From positions 1 through 7,736 of the forward strand of contig CBFHOG010000023.1 of the NCBI GenBank assembly GCA_965657545.1: DNA of 7,736 nucleotides, written 5' to 3'. Position numbers and translations under genes: made by a program. The notes below the pieces were generated by a model that worked only from the letters and a program-made list of their open reading frames with translations, did not search any database and was not told the origin of the DNA. This stretch comes from UBA7446 sp965657545 (GTDB lineage: Bacteria > Bacteroidota > Bacteroidia > Flavobacteriales > Flavobacteriaceae). Positions 1 through 5,910 of this stretch are shown here, one piece after another. How positions within the stretch are numbered: position 1 is the first letter of the stretch; every line of letters begins with the position of its first letter.

Positions 1-1
1 G

Positions 2-1417
2 AATCCAAGAAATACGGCTTCTGGAAGTTTAAAACTTCAGGATAGTAATTTGGTTGCAGCTCGTCCATTGGATTGTTTTTTGTATCAAATTGTGAGTAAT
101 CAATCCCTTTTTAAAACACAGTTAGCCGCGTTAGAAGCCGCTAACCGTTGGGGTTTCTATGTGCCAAAGCACTATATACACGCCCGCAATATGGAAGCTG
201 TTTTTTCGTATCTAGAAGAATGGGAAGAAAAACGCAGTTCTTTGCCTTATGAAATTGATGGTGTTGTAATTAAAGTAAATCAATTAAACTATCAAGAAGA
301 ATTGGGTTATACGTCCAAGTCGCCGCGTTGGGCGATGGCTTATAAATTTAAAGCAGAAGCGGTAGAAACACAGCTAGAAGATGTTGTGTATCAGGTTGGA
401 AGAACAGGTGCCATTACCCCTGTTGCTCAGCTCACACCAGTATTGTTAGGGGGTACAATAGTAAAACGCGCATCGCTGCATAATGCAGATTTTATTGCTG
501 GGCTTGATTTACATTTTTCTGACACAGTATCTGTAGAAAAAGGAGGTGAGATTATTCCAAAAATCACAGCTGTCAACAAAAATAAGAGACAGCAAAACAG
601 CACACCAATTCTTTATGCAACCAACTGTCCAGAGTGCAATACTCCTTTGGAGCGCAATAAAGATGAAGCACAACATTACTGTCCAAACGCCAATGGGTGT
701 ATGCCACAACGCGTAGGGCGGGTGGCGCATTTTATTTCGCGAAAGGCTATGGATATTGACGGTCTTGGAGCTGAAACCATTCAGCTGATGACACAAAACA
801 ATTTACTCTTTTCTTATGCTGATTTATACAACATTACAGCAGCAGATTTGATTCCTCTAGAGCGCCTTGCTGAAAAGTCGGCGCAAAATATTGTAAAAGC
901 AATTGCTGCATCTACGGCGGTTCCCTTTGCCAGAGTATTGTTTGCTTTGGGTATTCGTTATGTTGGGCAAACGGTTGCCAAAAAGTTAGCGCAACACTTT
1001 GGTTCTATAGATGCATTGGCAAATGCTTCAATAGAGGAATTGGAAACGGTAGATGAAATTGGAGTACGGATTGCCGAGAGCGTACGTGGTTTTTTTGCCT
1101 TAGCTGAAAACCGTCAAATTATAGAGCAATTACGTACTGCTGGCCTACAATTAGAACAAGATAAAAGTGAAAGCCCTGTTTCTAATGCTTTAGCTGATTT
1201 GCGTTTTGTAGTATCGGGTGTTTTTACAGACTTTTCACGTGATGAATTAAAGACTCTTATAGAGCAAAACGGGGGGAAAATAGCTTCCTCAATTTCTTCT
1301 AAAACGTCCTACTTGGTAGCAGGTGACAATATGGGGCCTTCCAAAAAGACCAAAGCAACAACATTGGGTATTCCTATTATTTCAGAACAAGAGTTGGTTC
1401 TGATGTTAAAGCCTTAA
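2..1417 (+). CDS. ligA: NAD+-dependent DNA ligase LigA, 5'-truncated by window edge
   Basis: LigA seals nicks in duplex DNA during replication and repair, using NAD+ as the adenylate donor. The frame is open from the first complete codon (base 2), so the true start and the catalytic KxDG lysine lie outside the window; 471 residues are visible, of about 660-700 usual for the family. Numbering from base 2: the adenylation-domain signature NPRNTASGSLK is at residues 2-12, EIDGVVIKV at 84-92 and KSPRWAMAYKFKAE at about 106-119. The OB fold starts near VGRTGAITPV (about 132) and includes RASLHN and GGEIIPKI. Four zinc-ligand cysteines are at 209, 212, 227 and 233. A helix-hairpin-helix region (about 260-375, with FALGIRYVG) follows, and a C-terminal BRCT domain spans about 395-471 (FVVSG, NGGK, SYLVAGDN). 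All visible domains are intact. Internal TTG or ATG codons such as base 50 are not starts, because conserved sequence continues upstream of them. Confidence 0.97.
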   Translation, partial: NPRNTASGSLKLQDSNLVAARPLDCFLYQIVSNQSLFKTQLAALEAANRWGFYVPKHYIHARNMEAVFSYLEEWEEKRSSLPYEIDGVVIKVNQLNYQEELGYTSKSPRWAMAYKFKAEAVETQLEDVVYQVGRTGAITPVAQLTPVLLGGTIVKRASLHNADFIAGLDLHFSDTVSVEKGGEIIPKITAVNKNKRQQNSTPILYATNCPECNTPLERNKDEAQHYCPNANGCMPQRVGRVAHFISRKAMDIDGLGAETIQLMTQNNLLFSYADLYNITAADLIPLERLAEKSAQNIVKAIAASTAVPFARVLFALGIRYVGQTVAKKLAQHFGSIDALANASIEELETVDEIGVRIAESVRGFFALAENRQIIEQLRTAGLQLEQDKSESPVSNALADLRFVVSGVFTDFSRDELKTLIEQNGGKIASSISSKTSYLVAGDNMGPSKKTKATTLGIPIISEQELVLMLKP

Positions 1418-1450
1418 TTGTTGTATTTGTAACAATACGTTAATTTTTTA
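1417..1450 (+). terminator. Possible weak terminator after ligA
   Basis: A perfect 6-bp inverted repeat (ATTGTT at 1417-1422, AACAAT at 1431-1436) can be extended inward by two G-U pairs around an ATTT loop. A run of six T residues follows at 1444-1449, but is separated from the stem by 7 bases. The stem is AT-rich and overlaps the ligA stop codon, so it would be weak at best. It is placed sensibly between ligA and the next promoter. Confidence 0.3.
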
Positions 1451-1492
1451 TAATTTAATGTGCCTTAAAACTTTTAGGTCCTTTTAAAATAC

Positions 1493-1500
1493 TATTTTTG
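1493..1500 (+). promoter_or_regulatory. Bacteroidota-type -7 box upstream of the DUF6913-dapA unit
   Basis: TATTTTTG fits the TAnnTTTG -7 consensus of the Bacteroidota primary sigma factor. The -33 element is poor: a TTTA at 1473-1476, 16 bp upstream, is the best candidate, against an expected TTG about 17-23 bp away. The box ends only 7 bases before the ATG at 1508, so a transcript starting at the usual distance would have almost no leader. No Shine-Dalgarno sequence is present, as is usual in this phylum. Confidence 0.55.
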
Positions 1501-1507
1501 CAGACCT

Positions 1508-2020
1508 ATGAAATTATTTGCTAAACGTTCTGTTTCACAACAGCTTAATGCAATTAAAAATCGCACGGCTTATAGGCCGAAGTCGATTCGACGTTTGGTA
1601 TTTATTCACGACACGGACTTAAATATTACTGAGGCTCAATTTGACGATATGTGTCGTTTTTTTTCCCCTGAATTAAGTGCTGTAGAACGTATTCAGTACA
1701 ACATAAATAAAAAAATGTTGGAGGGAGTTGCGAAGCCACATTTACATCCTCAAAGTTTAGATTGGCGCGGACGTCTTATCTCTGACGATTTGCGTTACTC
1801 CATAACACAACAATACGACTTGGTTGTTCATTTTGTGGACCAAATTACTTTGCCATTGATTTCGTTTTCTGCGCAACTTCATGCATCATTTCGTATTGGC
1901 CCATCTTCTTTAGACAACAGATTGAACGATTTGGTGCTTCCACCAACAAGAGATTTCGGCGAGTTTTTGTCTAATGTGAAACTATATTTTAATAAAATTC
2001 ATCCAAATGAGCGTACTTAA
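1508..2020 (+). CDS. DUF6913-like conserved protein of unknown function
   Basis: A 170-residue protein with no signal peptide or membrane segment, so probably cytoplasmic. I recognise it as resembling the flavobacterial DUF6913 family from its size, its position between ligA and dapA and its pattern: a basic N-terminus (KRSVSQQLNAIKNR), a beta-strand-like RRLVFIHD at about 28-35, a DWRG motif near 84-87, a hydrophobic YDLVVHFVDQ at about 103-112 followed by a helix, and FRIGPSSLDNRLNDLVL at about 128-144. The alternating hydrophobic strands and helices suggest a small alpha/beta fold. I know of no established biochemical function and no catalytic motif stands out. The start is ATG 1508, directly downstream of a -7 box. 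Its last 14 bases overlap the start of dapA, suggesting co-transcription and translational coupling, but that alone does not show a role in lysine synthesis. Confidence 0.85.
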   Translation: MKLFAKRSVSQQLNAIKNRTAYRPKSIRRLVFIHDTDLNITEAQFDDMCRFFSPELSAVERIQYNINKKMLEGVAKPHLHPQSLDWRGRLISDDLRYSITQQYDLVVHFVDQITLPLISFSAQLHASFRIGPSSLDNRLNDLVLPPTRDFGEFLSNVKLYFNKIHPNERT

Positions 2021-2891
2021 AGGTGCATCAACGGGGGTTGCAGTAATCACACCATTCACCAATTCGGGTGATGTTGATTTTGATGCGTTATCACGAATCA
2101 TTCATTTTTTGATAGAACAAGGAATCGATTTTTTAGTGGCTTTGGGAACTACAGGTGAATCTGTAACACTTTCTGCCGACGAAAAAAAAGCGGTGTTTTC
2201 TACATTTGTAAAAGAAGTCAACGGGCGTGTTCCTTTGGTGATGGGTCTTGGAGGCAATAATACTGCCGCCCTTGTTCAAGAATTTAAGCAAGTGAATACT
2301 GAAGGATTTGATGCTATTTTATCTGTTACTCCTTATTACAACCGCCCATCTCAAGAAGGTCTCTACCAGCACTATATGGCACTAGATGCGGTTACCCCTT
2401 TGCCTTTGATTTTGTATAACGTGCCTGGCAGAACAGGTGTTAATATGACTGCTGAAACCACACTCAGAATTGCGAAAGACGCGCAGCATATTGTGGGCGT
2501 TAAAGACGCAAGTGGCGATTTACAACAAGGGGAAGAAATTATTGCCAATGCCCCTAAAAACTTTTTAGTCTTTTCTGGCGATGACGAAACGGCTATTCCA
2601 CTTACACTGTTAGGAGGAGCAGGTGTGATTTCGGTTGCAGCAGGTGGTTTTCCAAAAACCTTTGTAACTGGTATTCGAGCCGCTATTGCTAATGATACAG
2701 AAAAGGCAAATCAAATTACAAATCAACTTTTGCCCGTTATAGATTTGTTATTTAAAGAGGGGAACCCAGCTGGGATTAAAGCGGTTTCTTCGCTCAAAAA
2801 TTTATCTAATGATGTTGTTCGACTTCCGCTCGTTAAGGCTTCGAAAGACTTGACGGCTGCACTACGTCCTTTTGTGGAGCAATTAGATTAA
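2007..2891 (+). CDS. dapA: 4-hydroxy-tetrahydrodipicolinate synthase DapA
   Basis: DapA condenses pyruvate with L-aspartate-4-semialdehyde in the cytoplasm, the first committed step towards diaminopimelate (peptidoglycan) and lysine. The 294-residue product is the normal length for this TIM-barrel family. Visible motifs are GTTGES at 47-52 (the Thr pair that relays protons), TPYYNRPSQEGLY at 108-120, YNVPGRTG at 137-144 (Tyr137 matches the catalytic Tyr133 of E. coli and Arg142 the substrate-binding Arg138), GVKDASG at 164-170 with Schiff-base Lys166, GVISVAAG at 206-213 and EGNPAGIK at 251-258. All key residues are present. The ATG at 2007 lies inside the end of the DUF6913-like gene, and MSVLKGASTGVAVITPF is a normal family N-terminus. 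Its last 59 coding bases are overlapped on the other strand by the PagL-like gene. I see no terminator after the stop, so transcripts could run antisense into that gene. Confidence 0.98.
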   Translation: MSVLKGASTGVAVITPFTNSGDVDFDALSRIIHFLIEQGIDFLVALGTTGESVTLSADEKKAVFSTFVKEVNGRVPLVMGLGGNNTAALVQEFKQVNTEGFDAILSVTPYYNRPSQEGLYQHYMALDAVTPLPLILYNVPGRTGVNMTAETTLRIAKDAQHIVGVKDASGDLQQGEEIIANAPKNFLVFSGDDETAIPLTLLGGAGVISVAAGGFPKTFVTGIRAAIANDTEKANQITNQLLPVIDLLFKEGNPAGIKAVSSLKNLSNDVVRLPLVKASKDLTAALRPFVEQLD

Positions 2892-3510
2892 ACACCACAC
2901 CCAAACGCATCCCTAAAGTATTGTGTCCTGAGTTTGGAAATGTAAGATTTCCATTAGATTCATGTCGTATTACTAGAAGGCTACTGAGCCAGGTGTTTTT
3001 ATTCAATTTAAATTTTGCGCCCAATCCAAAATTGTCTGAGAATGCAAATCCACTAGCAAGGCGTTCTGTCTGCTGTGACGTCCACATAGGGCCAATAGCT
3101 ACATAACCAAATAGTTGTGTTTTTGGATTTAGGAAATGTGCTATCTCTATACCCGCATGCAATACAACTTGGTGAATGGATTTGTTTTGTAACATTTCTT
3201 CATGAAAAGCATCTGGGAAATGATCAAAATATACTGTTGAGGTAAACCACTTATTAATAAGCTGATGCTGGGCATGGTAATATCCTCCTTCTAGCATTAG
3301 ATGGATGTCCAGCTTTTTGTAGGTGTATTTTTTAAGCGAGAATTGACCTAAAATATGTCCTTGAGTAAATTCATAGTCAGGAAGGTTAAAAGGGGCTATT
3401 TGCTGTGTACTATACCCAAAATGAAGCCCCCACGGCTTGTTTTTTTCTTTATTTTGAGCTGATATTTTTGTTAAAATCAAACATAAAAAAAAGATAAAAT
3501 AGATGCGCAT
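2833..3510 (-). CDS. PagL-like acyloxyacyl hydrolase / lipid A deacylase, outer-membrane beta-barrel
   Basis: A 225-residue predicted outer-membrane protein. Residues 1-19 form a signal peptide (MRIYFIFFLCLILTKISAQ, cleavage near the AQ). Alternating amphipathic strands follow (LHFGYS, LDIHLMLEGGYY, QVVLHAGIEIAHF, LFGYVAIGP, FGLGAKFKL, WLSSLLVIRHESNG, LGMRLGVVF). The HxSN motif at His183-Ser185 followed by PNSGHN (192-197) is the PagL signature; PagL removes a 3-hydroxyacyl chain from lipid A using a His-Ser-Glu triad. By spacing (Ser+12), the expected Glu is Asn197, so activity is uncertain. The start ATG (3508-3510) is the only one in front of the signal peptide. The barrel should end at Phe207, whose codon overlaps the dapA stop; the last 18 residues are antisense to dapA. 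Upstream, only a poor -7 match (minus-strand TAACATTC, 3522-3529) is seen. Family assignment is from motif and topology; the substrate is inferred. Confidence 0.8.
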   Translation of the reverse strand: MRIYFIFFLCLILTKISAQNKEKNKPWGLHFGYSTQQIAPFNLPDYEFTQGHILGQFSLKKYTYKKLDIHLMLEGGYYHAQHQLINKWFTSTVYFDHFPDAFHEEMLQNKSIHQVVLHAGIEIAHFLNPKTQLFGYVAIGPMWTSQQTERLASGFAFSDNFGLGAKFKLNKNTWLSSLLVIRHESNGNLTFPNSGHNTLGMRLGVVFNLIAPQKDVVQPSSLSKP

Positions 3511-3540
3511 GGAAGTTGCAGGAATGTTATTGGTTTTCGT

Positions 3541-3548
3541 TAAGTTTG
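3541..3548 (+). promoter_or_regulatory. Bacteroidota-type -7 box of the bamD operon
   Basis: TAAGTTTG fits TAnnTTTG exactly. A TTG at 3516-3518 lies 22 bp upstream and can serve as the -33 element. The box ends 5 bases before the ATG at 3554, implying a leaderless or nearly leaderless bamD transcript. This supports 3554 rather than 3503 as the start of bamD. The promoter lies within 40 bp of the divergent PagL-like gene start, so the two transcription units probably share or compete for this short region. Confidence 0.6.
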
Positions 3549-3553
3549 TGGGT

Positions 3554-4354
3554 ATGAAAATACCAAATTATTTACTCATTGCAATATTCGTTTTCATTGT
3601 TGGATGTAGCGATTTTCAAAAGGCCTTAAAATCCGAAGAAGTTAAATTCAAGAATGATTTAGCTCTTGAGCTATACGAGCAAGGGAAATATCGAAAAGCG
3701 GCACAACTTTTTGTACAGCTTAAAGAAATTTATAGAGGCAAGCCACAAGCGGAACGCATTGTGTTTTTTTATGCCAATTCATTGCTAAATACACGCAACT
3801 ATATATTGGCTGCCTACGAGTTTGAAACTTTTATTAAAGCATATCCAAAAAGCCAAAAGGCGGAGGAGGCCTATTTTTTGATGGCATATGCATACTACAA
3901 TACCTCACCAAATTTTAGCCTAGACCAAACGGATACGTATGAAGCTCTTGACAAAATCCAGGAGTTTATAAATCGATATCCAGCCAGCGAACGCATGGCA
4001 GAAGCCAACGCAATGGCAAAAGAATTAAGAGAAAAAACAGAAAAAAAGGGCTTTGAAACTTCAAAGCAGTACAACACGATTCGAGATTATAAAGCTGCAT
4101 TGACTTCACTCGATAACTTTATAGCAGATAATCCGGGTACAACATACAGAGAAGGAGCGCTATTTGTGCAGTTTTCTGCTGCAACCACATTGGCCATCAA
4201 TAGTGTTGCATACAAGAAGCAAAAACGCCTTGATGATGCCAAATCTAAATTTGAAAACTTTAAGCGTTTGTATCCCAATTCTGAACATATGCCAGACGCA
4301 TTAAAAATGATGGAAGATATTGAGGAAGAAATCCTTACTTTTGCATCCAATTAA
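3554..4354 (+). CDS. bamD: Outer membrane protein assembly factor BamD (lipoprotein, TPR)
   Basis: BamD is the essential periplasmic lipoprotein that works with BamA to fold beta-barrel proteins into the outer membrane. From ATG 3554 the product has 266 residues. It begins with a lipoprotein signal: a hydrophobic stretch LLIAIFVFIV and lipobox IVGC with Cys18 as the lipidation site. The mature part is all-helical with TPR-like repeats, at about 35-68 (LYEQGKYRKAAQLF), 70-104 (YILAAYEFETFIKAYPKS), 107-143 (ALDKIQEFINRYP), 178-212 (DYKAALTSLDNFIADNP) and 224-246 (AKSKFENFKRLYPNSE). The frame is open back to 3503, but that would put 17 residues in front of the lipoprotein signal and start upstream of the promoter, so 3554 is preferred. 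It is first in an operon with rpoZ, coaBC and a DUF4835/PorD-like gene. Confidence 0.93.
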   Translation: MKIPNYLLIAIFVFIVGCSDFQKALKSEEVKFKNDLALELYEQGKYRKAAQLFVQLKEIYRGKPQAERIVFFYANSLLNTRNYILAAYEFETFIKAYPKSQKAEEAYFLMAYAYYNTSPNFSLDQTDTYEALDKIQEFINRYPASERMAEANAMAKELREKTEKKGFETSKQYNTIRDYKAALTSLDNFIADNPGTTYREGALFVQFSAATTLAINSVAYKKQKRLDDAKSKFENFKRLYPNSEHMPDALKMMEDIEEEILTFASN

Positions 4355-4363
4355 TTTCAACTC

Positions 4364-4693
4364 ATGGATTTAAAACGCACACAGGCCTCAGAAACCACAA
4401 AGACATACGATCGTAACGCATTAGATGATAGCACAGGTAACATCTATGAAACCATATCTATTTTATCTAAACGCGCTGTGCAAATCAATGAAGACATTAA
4501 GACTGAATTGTTTGAAAAGCTTGAAGAGTTTGCGACTCCAACTGAAAACTTAGAGGAGATTTTTGAAAACAAAGAACAAATAGAAGTTTCAAAATTCTAC
4601 GAAAAACTTCCTAAACCTCACGCCATCGCTATTGAGCAATGGTTACAGGATAAAATTTATTACCGTCACACCGATTCCGACTCAGAAGCATAG
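4364..4693 (+). CDS. rpoZ: DNA-directed RNA polymerase omega subunit, Bacteroidota type
   Basis: A 109-residue acidic, soluble protein. Omega binds the beta' subunit and helps RNA polymerase assemble. Resemblance to canonical omega is limited to the N-terminal helices around GNIYETISILSKRAVQI (residues 25-41), which correspond to the conserved N-(R/I)-(F/Y)...ARRARQ stretch; the rest (EKLEEFATPTENLEEIFENK, then VSKFYEKLPKPHAIAIEQW) matches what I recall of flavobacterial omega proteins encoded between bamD and coaBC. The C-terminus ends in a short acidic tail (HTDSDSEA). It starts 9 bp after the bamD stop and ends 2 bp before coaBC, so it is clearly inside the operon. The function is assigned from this lineage-specific family; the similarity to E. 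coli RpoZ is too weak to stand alone. Confidence 0.85.
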   Translation: MDLKRTQASETTKTYDRNALDDSTGNIYETISILSKRAVQINEDIKTELFEKLEEFATPTENLEEIFENKEQIEVSKFYEKLPKPHAIAIEQWLQDKIYYRHTDSDSEA

Positions 4694-4695
4694 CC

Positions 4696-5910
4696 ATGTC
4701 GGTTTTGCATGACAAGAAAATTCTACTAGGAATTTCGGGTAGTATAGCCGCGTATAAAACGCCACTTATTGTCCGACTACTTGTCAAAGCAGGTGCTGCT
4801 GTTCAGGTTGTTATGACCGATAGCGCAAAGACTTTTGTGACACCATTAACTCTCTCAACAGTATCCAACAGAGAGGTGCTCAGCTCTTTTGCAAACGAAG
4901 AAAACGAAAACGCGGTCTGGAATAATCACGTTGATTTAGGACTGTGGGCTGATGCCATGCTTATAGCACCTGCTTCGGCTAATACGCTTTCTAAAATGTC
5001 ACAAGCAAACGCTGATAATTTACTTGTCGCTACGTACTTGTCGGCAAAATGCCCTGTTTTTTTTGCGCCTGCGATGGATTTGGATATGCATAAACATCCT
5101 GCAAATAAATCCAATATAGAAAAGCTTATTGATAATGGAAATATCCTGATACCTGCAACCTCAGGCGCACTTGCAAGTGGTTTAGAAGGAGAGGGGAGAA
5201 TGGAGGAGCCTGAACAAATAATTGCTGCGCTAGAAACTTACTTTTTGGAAAAATCCCCAATGTCTGGAAAGAAAATAGTGATTACTGCTGGTCCTACATA
5301 CGAACCTATAGACCCCGTGCGTTTTATAGGTAATCATTCTTCTGGGAAAATGGGTTATGCTTTAGCAAATTGTGCTGCACATTTGGGTGCCAAAGTAACA
5401 CTTGTTAGCGGTCCAACTGCTGGCAATAAAACGCATCCTAACGTTCATGTTTTAGCCGTTACAACGGCAGAAGAAATGCTCGAGGCTTGCACTGATGTGT
5501 ATGATGCAGCCGATGCCGTAATCATGTCTGCGGCTGTTGCCGATTTTAAACCATCGAATAAAGCGAATCAAAAGATAAAAAAGCGAGATGGCCTAGATGT
5601 GATTTCACTTACGCCCACAACGGACATTCTTGCTTACTTGGGCAAAGAAAAAAAACATCAAGTTTTGATTGGTTTTGCTTTGGAGTCTGACAATGCAATT
5701 GCTAACGCTCAAGATAAAATGATTCGTAAAAATCTAGATGCCATCGTTGTGAATTCACTTACAGATGTGGGTGCAGGTTTTGGTTATGATACCAATAAAA
5801 TTACATTTTTACAGCGCGACAAAGATCCAGTAAATTACCCATTAAAATCTAAAGAGGAAGTTGCCAAAGACGTGTTGTTTCAACTAAAAAATATATTTGA
5901 TGCGCAATAA
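4696..5910 (+). CDS. coaBC: Bifunctional phosphopantothenoylcysteine decarboxylase / phosphopantothenate-cysteine ligase CoaBC (Dfp)
   Basis: This 404-residue fusion carries out two steps of coenzyme A synthesis in the cytoplasm: CoaB joins 4'-phosphopantothenate to cysteine using CTP, and CoaC decarboxylates the product to 4'-phosphopantetheine using FMN. The CoaC half (about 1-185) shows GISGSIAAYK at 12-21, active-site His78 in NNHVDLG, the FMN segment APASANTLSKM at 91-101, PAMDLDM at 125-131 (PAMNxxM in E. coli) and the lid ASGLEGEGRM at 160-169. In E. coli the lid carries a catalytic Cys (ACGD...GPGRM); here Ser161 occupies that place, a form I recall from Bacteroides relatives. The CoaB half (about 190-404) has ITAGPTYEPIDPVRFIGNHSSGKMG at about 196-220, SAAVADF at 278-284, the KIKK loop at 293-296 and GFALESDN at 326-333. 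Length and domain order are normal. It starts 2 bp after rpoZ. Confidence 0.96.
   Translation: MSVLHDKKILLGISGSIAAYKTPLIVRLLVKAGAAVQVVMTDSAKTFVTPLTLSTVSNREVLSSFANEENENAVWNNHVDLGLWADAMLIAPASANTLSKMSQANADNLLVATYLSAKCPVFFAPAMDLDMHKHPANKSNIEKLIDNGNILIPATSGALASGLEGEGRMEEPEQIIAALETYFLEKSPMSGKKIVITAGPTYEPIDPVRFIGNHSSGKMGYALANCAAHLGAKVTLVSGPTAGNKTHPNVHVLAVTTAEEMLEACTDVYDAADAVIMSAAVADFKPSNKANQKIKKRDGLDVISLTPTTDILAYLGKEKKHQVLIGFALESDNAIANAQDKMIRKNLDAIVVNSLTDVGAGFGYDTNKITFLQRDKDPVNYPLKSKEEVAKDVLFQLKNIFDAQ

Noticed and set aside
509..796. A 95-codon minus-strand open frame inside ligA.
   Set aside because: It is antisense to the conserved OB-fold and zinc-finger region of LigA and has no recognisable domain.
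2921..3106. A 61-codon plus-strand open frame.
   Set aside because: It lies wholly inside the PagL-like gene on the other strand and resembles no protein I know; the minus-strand gene has a signal peptide and motif support.
2892..3510. The possibility that the PagL-like gene is a recently inserted mobile cargo gene.
   Set aside because: No inverted repeats, target duplications, integrase or transposase were seen, and its base composition looks like that of its neighbours.
3503..3553. An upstream in-frame ATG that would extend BamD by 17 residues.
   Set aside because: It would place a non-signal stretch before the lipoprotein signal and begin upstream of the best -7 box (3541-3548). The ATG at 3554 gives a standard lipobox at Cys18.
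3895..4350. Two minus-strand open frames (3895-4077 and 4087-4350) inside bamD.
   Set aside because: Both are antisense to the TPR-coding sequence and have no signal, motif or promoter of their own.
4926..5114. A 62-codon minus-strand open frame inside coaBC.
   Set aside because: It is antisense to the conserved FMN-binding and PAMD region and is best explained as a by-product of that coding sequence.
5897..5899. A TTG directly before the ATG of the DUF4835/PorD-like gene as an alternative start.
   Set aside because: It would add one residue only; ATG at 5900 is the more usual codon and gives a good signal peptide.
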